A stretch of 64,000 bases of DNA from Globodera rostochiensis (lineage: Eukaryota > Nematoda > Chromadorea > Rhabditida > Heteroderidae), in the NCBI GenBank assembly GCA_018350325.1, contig JAEVLN010000034.1, forward strand, positions 124,001-188,000. The letters run 5' to 3'. The notes beneath the pieces are model-generated. The model saw only the letters and a list, made by a program, of their open reading frames with translations. It was not told the origin of the DNA and ran no database searches. Both the position numbers and the translations under genes were made by a program. Shown here piece after piece: positions 59,910 to 64,000 of the stretch; within the stretch, counting starts at the first letter, position 1; each line of letters starts with the position of its first letter.

Positions 59910-60129
59910 ATGCTTATAAACATTGGGTTCTTTTTTGTCTTCATCAAATTGTTGTTTTTTATCAATATCGATGAAGTAAGTGTGAATAATTTAAATAAAT
60001 AATTAACAATTAAAATGTCGGCAGGTGTCTGCTTGTGCCCTGAAGCGGTATGATCGTGGTGGCTGTTGCAAGCGGAATGTATGGTCGGATGCTATTATGT
60101 ATAAGTCAATAAACAATTATAATCAATAA
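59910..60129 (+). CDS. Alternative short secreted peptide, 56 aa
   Basis: If the donor at 60048 is not used, exons 59910-59975 and 60025-60129 encode the same signal peptide followed by VSACALKRYDRGGCCKRNVW and a short tail, ending at TAA 60127-60129. AATAAA overlaps the stop (60125-60130), so a short polyadenylated transcript is plausible. It has three cysteines and dibasic sites. Whether this is an isoform, the main product, or an artefact cannot be decided from sequence. Confidence 0.4.
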
Positions 60130-61167
60130 ACTAAGACTTTTGATTAAATTGAATATACGTTTTAAGCAGTTAAGAAATATTTTTTTTGACTCTTTTTTGA
60201 TGGAAAATGACGAAATTAAATAAAATTTGCATGAAATAAAAAATGATGTGCTGTTGTTCCGGGCCATCATTCATTATTTGCAGGGCTGCTACTAAGCCAC
60301 CGAGCGCAAACTCTATTTGCGGTCCTGCAAAACCAAAAATCTTTCATATACTTCTTTATAAGTTTTCTAGGGATTTGTTAGGTTTAGGCCTAAGTCATGC
60401 TAAGCTTAAGTGTGGGCACTGAAGTGTCCGGCACTGAAGTGTGCCACAGAAGAAGTGTTCCGCACTGAAGTGGAAGGCTCCGGCACTATATGAGAGCGCG
60501 CCGTTTGGCTTGTTTTCTCACCTATTTAAATGCCTATTTTGAGTTTTTTCGAACCTAAAAGTGCTGTATCAATCCTGATTAATTGTTAAGTTGTCCTCGA
60601 CCTTACGTACCAAATTGCAACATTTTCGAATACAACTGCGTGGGTTGCACGTACGTCTTCAACAAAACAAACGCATGCAGTGTCCGCGTTTACTGCAGCT
60701 GTTTCTACTGTTGCGATAAGAAGTACGCCGAAACTTGTAACGACGGATGCCGGGGATGTATTTTGGACGGGAAGGGCGGTTGTCCGGAGAACATGCCCGA
60801 CCCGTACAACTCCATTGGGTATAAATAGAAACTGAACGAAAATAGCTAAATATGTATTAAGCATTTATTTTTAAATAGCAATTCTTCATCTTCAATGCCG
60901 GAATCGGAAGCAAAAGCGTGGAAAGCCTTCAACATGGTAATTTATTTAAAAATGTAATATGGATTAGGTTTTTAATTGGATGATCAAATTGCAATTTAGA
61001 TCGATGTTGACAAAAGCGGGAGCATTTCGTTGAATGAGGCCGTCGAACATTTGGCTTCAAAACCCGACAATGGCACATTTGCCAAGAACCTTTCCTGGTT
61101 TGCCGAGATCGACCGCAATGCCAACAACCAAATTGAACCCTGGGAGTTTGATCGATCGCTTATTTGA
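59910..61167 (+). CDS. Secreted cysteine-rich protein with C-terminal EF-hand pair
   Basis: Five exons (59910-59975, 60025-60047, 60591-60818, 60879-60936, 61000-61167) join in one frame to 180 aa. Residues 1 to about 25 are a signal peptide (MLINIGFFFVFIKLLFFINI). Then come about 75 residues with 14 cysteines, starting CALKRCPRPYVPNC and including CSCFYCC and CNDGCRGC; an even number fits seven disulfides. After a Ser/Glu linker two EF-hand loops follow: DVDKSGSISLNE (canonical) and DRNANNQIEPWE (less standard). No family recognised; secretion, cysteine content and nematode context suggest an extracellular calcium-binding or effector-like protein (inference). The Cys exon has no ATG of its own, so the upstream exons are needed. 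The weakest point is the donor at 60048 (GTATGA); skipping it gives the short form listed separately. Confidence 0.65.
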
Positions 61168-61190
61168 GTCAACAATCAGACGAACGGATG

Positions 61191-61196
61191 AATAAA
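61191..61196 (+). terminator. Polyadenylation signal AATAAA of the cysteine-rich EF-hand gene
   Basis: AATAAA 24 bp after the stop codon at 61165-61167. Confidence 0.6.
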
Positions 61197-61512
61197 AGTG
61201 CTAATCACTAGGCCACAAATTATATGGACAAAAAATCTCGAAATTGGCCATAAAATATAGATGAAAAATTGTAAAATATGGACGAAATATGGATAAAATT
61301 TTTTTTTTCAAATATAGCAAAAAATGGGCAAGATTTTCCAATTGAAGTAATAAGAGAAATAAAATTTTTATATTTAAATTAAAGGCATTTCATAAAAATT
61401 TTTTGAAAATAAGCAGAATTTTCAAAATTATTTTTTGGTGACAGAATTTTTAGTTGCGCAAAAGTCAATTTTTAGGGGTGCATTTTGAAACTCAAAACAA
61501 AGCTAAAAGGCC

Positions 61513-61640
61513 AGAAGGGTCGATCGGTACTTTTCGGTAAAGTACCGAAAAAGTACCGGTACCGAAAAGTACCGAAAAAGTACCGGTACCGAAAAGTACC
61601 GAAAAAGTACCGGTACCGAAAAGTACCGAAAAAAATTGTC
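61513..61640. repeat. 25-bp self-complementary tandem repeat
   Basis: About four units of ACCGAAAAAGTACCGGTACC plus GAAAAGT. Each unit contains the palindrome GGTACC, and the array ends in its own inverse (GGTACTTTTCGGT at the left, GGTACTTTTTCGGTTTTCGG at the right). Confidence 0.85.
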
Positions 61641-62424
61641 GGTACTTTTTCGGTTTTCGGTACAAAAATTTTTTATATTAACTTATAAACAAAAAATCGT
61701 TTATTATGGAAATCTTGGCTTTATTAATATTTATAATTGAGTATTGGGAGATTGCGGTTCAAGAAAATTAGCATTTCGACCTGTTCCTGTTCTGTGGCAA
61801 AAAGGCTTAGGCCCCGAGACCTAGATCGAGACCCAAAAAACCCGAAAAATTTCCCAAAAGTTTTTAGGAGTTATTTTTTGGTTTAATTGCATTTTCTTAA
61901 GCTATTTGTCAAGGAATTTTCAAAAATTCAAGTTGTTTTGAAAACTTCTGGGGGCGGAGAGGTGTGAGTCGGCGGTGCCGAGAGGCGCCGCGGAGAAAAA
62001 TTCAAATTTTTGACTCAATTTGTTAAGAGATTTTCAACCAAAATTTTAAAAATACGGTATTTTTTGGGAATGGTAGGGGTCAAAACCAAGAAATTTCTCG
62101 GTTCGAGACCGAGACTCTCGAACAGCTCTAGCCGATAGGCGTCGCCGAGAGGGCAAAATGAAAATTCTTACGATTTTATTAAGAAAACTTGTCCAATTTG
62201 GATAATTAAAATGGTGAAAAAAGGTAATTCTTTATGTAAATCTTAAAAGTTTTGAATCGGTTAATTGAAAATTAATTTGCTAGTAACTTTCTTCAAAAAA
62301 ATTGAGAAATTCCTATATTGCCTTCAATTTTAAAAATCTTAAATACATATTAATAAAAAAATATTGTTTTTCTTTGCCATGACTTAATTAAAAGACACAA
62401 AAAACGATTTAGACAGTCGGGGTT

Positions 62425-62870
62425 AGTAGAGTAGGCGGGATCGGAATCTCGACCGGGATCGGTCGGGATCCGGTTTTCGGATTCCCGAATCCCGGTCCGG
62501 TCCCGGTTTAACATGCTGATCCCGATCCCGGTTTTTACCAAAAATCCTGATCCCGGTCCCAATTTTTACCAAAAATCCCGAAGCCCTAGATATATAATTT
62601 ACTTCTGGGCTCTAGTGTAAAGTAGAGTAGGCGGGATCGGAATCTCGACCGGGATCGGTCGGGATCCGGTTTTTGGATTCCCGAATCCCGGTCCCGGTTT
62701 AACATGCTGATCCCGATCCCGGTCCCACCAAAAATCCCGATCCCGACCAACTCTAGTGTAAAGTAGAGTAGGCGGGATCGGAATCTCGACCGAGATCGGT
62801 CGGGATCCGGTTTTTGGATTCCCGATCGCGGTCTTGGAAAAATTGTAATCCCGATCCCGATAGGGATAAA
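62425..62870. repeat. Three tandem copies of TAGAGTAGGCGGGATCGG unit
   Basis: Units begin TAGAGTAGGCGGGATCGGAA at about 62428, 62624 and 62765, each running into CGACC(G/A)(G/A)GATCGGTCGGGAT. The same outer motif bounds the inverted-repeat element at 35735-35934. Confidence 0.8.
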
Positions 62871-62884
62871 ATGCACCCCTAGTC

Positions 62885-62945
62885 GCTGATGTAGTGGTGA
62901 GTGGTGTTGCTGGGATAGTTGTGGGTGGGGGGTTCGACCCCGCCT
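62885..62945 (+). repeat. tRNA-like segment
   Basis: TGATGTAGTGGTGAG (A-box-like) is followed about 30 bp on by GGTTCGACCCC (B-box-like). No intact cloverleaf by eye. Confidence 0.4.
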
Positions 62946-64000
62946 GGTTTTATGGCTTTCGGTGAGGATTTGTAATGGCGGGAGCAATTTCAAAAAATTT
63001 TTCTGATTTTTTAAAAAAAAATTGTTGAAGTCAAAAATTCAAAAAATACCCAAACGCTCCCCGTTTTTTTGTGTAAATAATTTGGCCATTTTTTAAAATT
63101 GTCAATGATGAAAGGATGCCCATTGCCTTGGTGACATCCCCCGACTTCATGCCCCCAAAATGCGCCAAAATTTTATAGGGACGAGAATTTAAACCGGTTC
63201 AAATTTGAAATCATAGGGGGGTCCCTTTTGGTCAAATTTTTTGGGAAACATTTTTATTCTAAAATTTTGACGCACTAAATACGAATTCGTCAATAGAAAA
63301 TCAAAATTGAGCATTAAAATACCCAGGCCCCAGGTTGGTTCCAATGAATATATGCATTTAATTCCTGAAATTGAAAAAAAAATTTCCCCCGTCCTATTAA
63401 TACATAACAGTAAAAAGTCATCATGGTCCCGAAATCGGCTTGTTATGATCATTCTTAACCAGGGCTGAGATACTATCTGCGGATTTTTCCTCATTCTGTG
63501 GTTTTTGGAAAGGCCGGTGAGGATTTTTTTGAAATGTGGATTTTTGTGGTCTTTTGAGAAAAATGACCAATAAAAAGTAATTTTCTTAACAAATATCGTT
63601 AAAATCATTTTTAAAAAATTTCCCGGCGCCGTCAGACCTCTTTCATTACTAAGAAACTTCAAAAAAATTACAGTATTTTTAAAATTTTGGGGGCAAATCT
63701 CTTAACAAATTGATTCAAAAATTCAAAATTTCACCCCCGCCTCCTTTCCCAAAATTTTTGAAAAATTGCGTGCAAAAAAAAAAGATATAAAATCGTTAAA
63801 TATAACGAATGAAGCGAAGTTAACCTAAATTTTTTGACTTTAATGAAGAAATGCCGAATTTGTGGGATTTTAGGTAGCAAATGAGTATTTTTTTAATGCT
63901 CCGATGCGGATTTTAAAAATTTTGGGTCTTTAACTGATCCGATCATAATCCGATTTTGGATTTTCGTCGGCTTTTTCCGTATATTCTACACTTTTTTTTT

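Larger units (their letters stand above)
61197..64000. other. Repeat-rich right end of the window
   Basis: No gene supported. Contents: a self-complementary 25-bp tandem repeat (61513-61640), GC hairpin cores (61969-61994, 62131-62150), three copies of a GATCGG-rich unit (62425-62870), a tRNA-like segment (about 62885-62945), and a core-flanking repeat at about 63590-63730. Confidence 0.5.

Overview
This window is nuclear DNA from a nematode. Genes are broken into many small exons separated by short AT-rich introns. Probable spliced-leader acceptors lie a few bases before several start codons. A nematode transthyretin-like gene is present, and about 10% of the introns I could reconstruct start with GC instead of GT. 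An unusually high GC-AG intron load has been reported for cyst nematodes (Globodera), so a plant-parasitic tylenchid is my best guess, but this is an inference.

Layout. 1-1117 (minus): 5' part of a Pumilio/PUF RNA-binding protein gene, running off the left edge. 1.2-6.5 kb: repeat-rich spacer with inverted-repeat and foldback elements. 6576-7415 (plus): five-exon transthyretin-like secreted protein. 7720-13775 (minus, convergent with it): 15-exon folylpolyglutamate synthase, 536 aa, reconstructed in one frame. 13.8-16.9 kb: repeats. 16984-43570 (minus): complete alpha-spectrin gene of 51 coding exons and 2,434 codons, with SH3 and C-terminal EF hands; its introns hold several satellites and transposon-like insertions. 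44209-53484: a tandem, almost identical duplication (4,877 bp and 4,399 bp). 52820-56775 (minus): a gene of about 14 exons for a secreted protein of about 576 aa that I cannot name; its last two exons lie inside the duplication, so copies of them also occur at 48421-49053. 57.5-59.0 kb: a third, diverged copy of part of the duplicated unit. 59910-61167 (plus): a five-exon secreted protein with 14 cysteines and an EF-hand pair. 61.2-64 kb: repeats.

The genes are unrelated in function: RNA regulation, secretion, folate retention, membrane skeleton, and two secreted proteins of unknown role. What unites the window is its repeats. They include foldback elements with related end arrays, a GC-rich hairpin core dispersed at more than a dozen sites, tRNA-like segments inside composite elements, and TIR-bounded self-complementary elements. 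Exon boundaries were found by eye from splice signals, reading phase and remembered family similarity. No alignment or database search was run.
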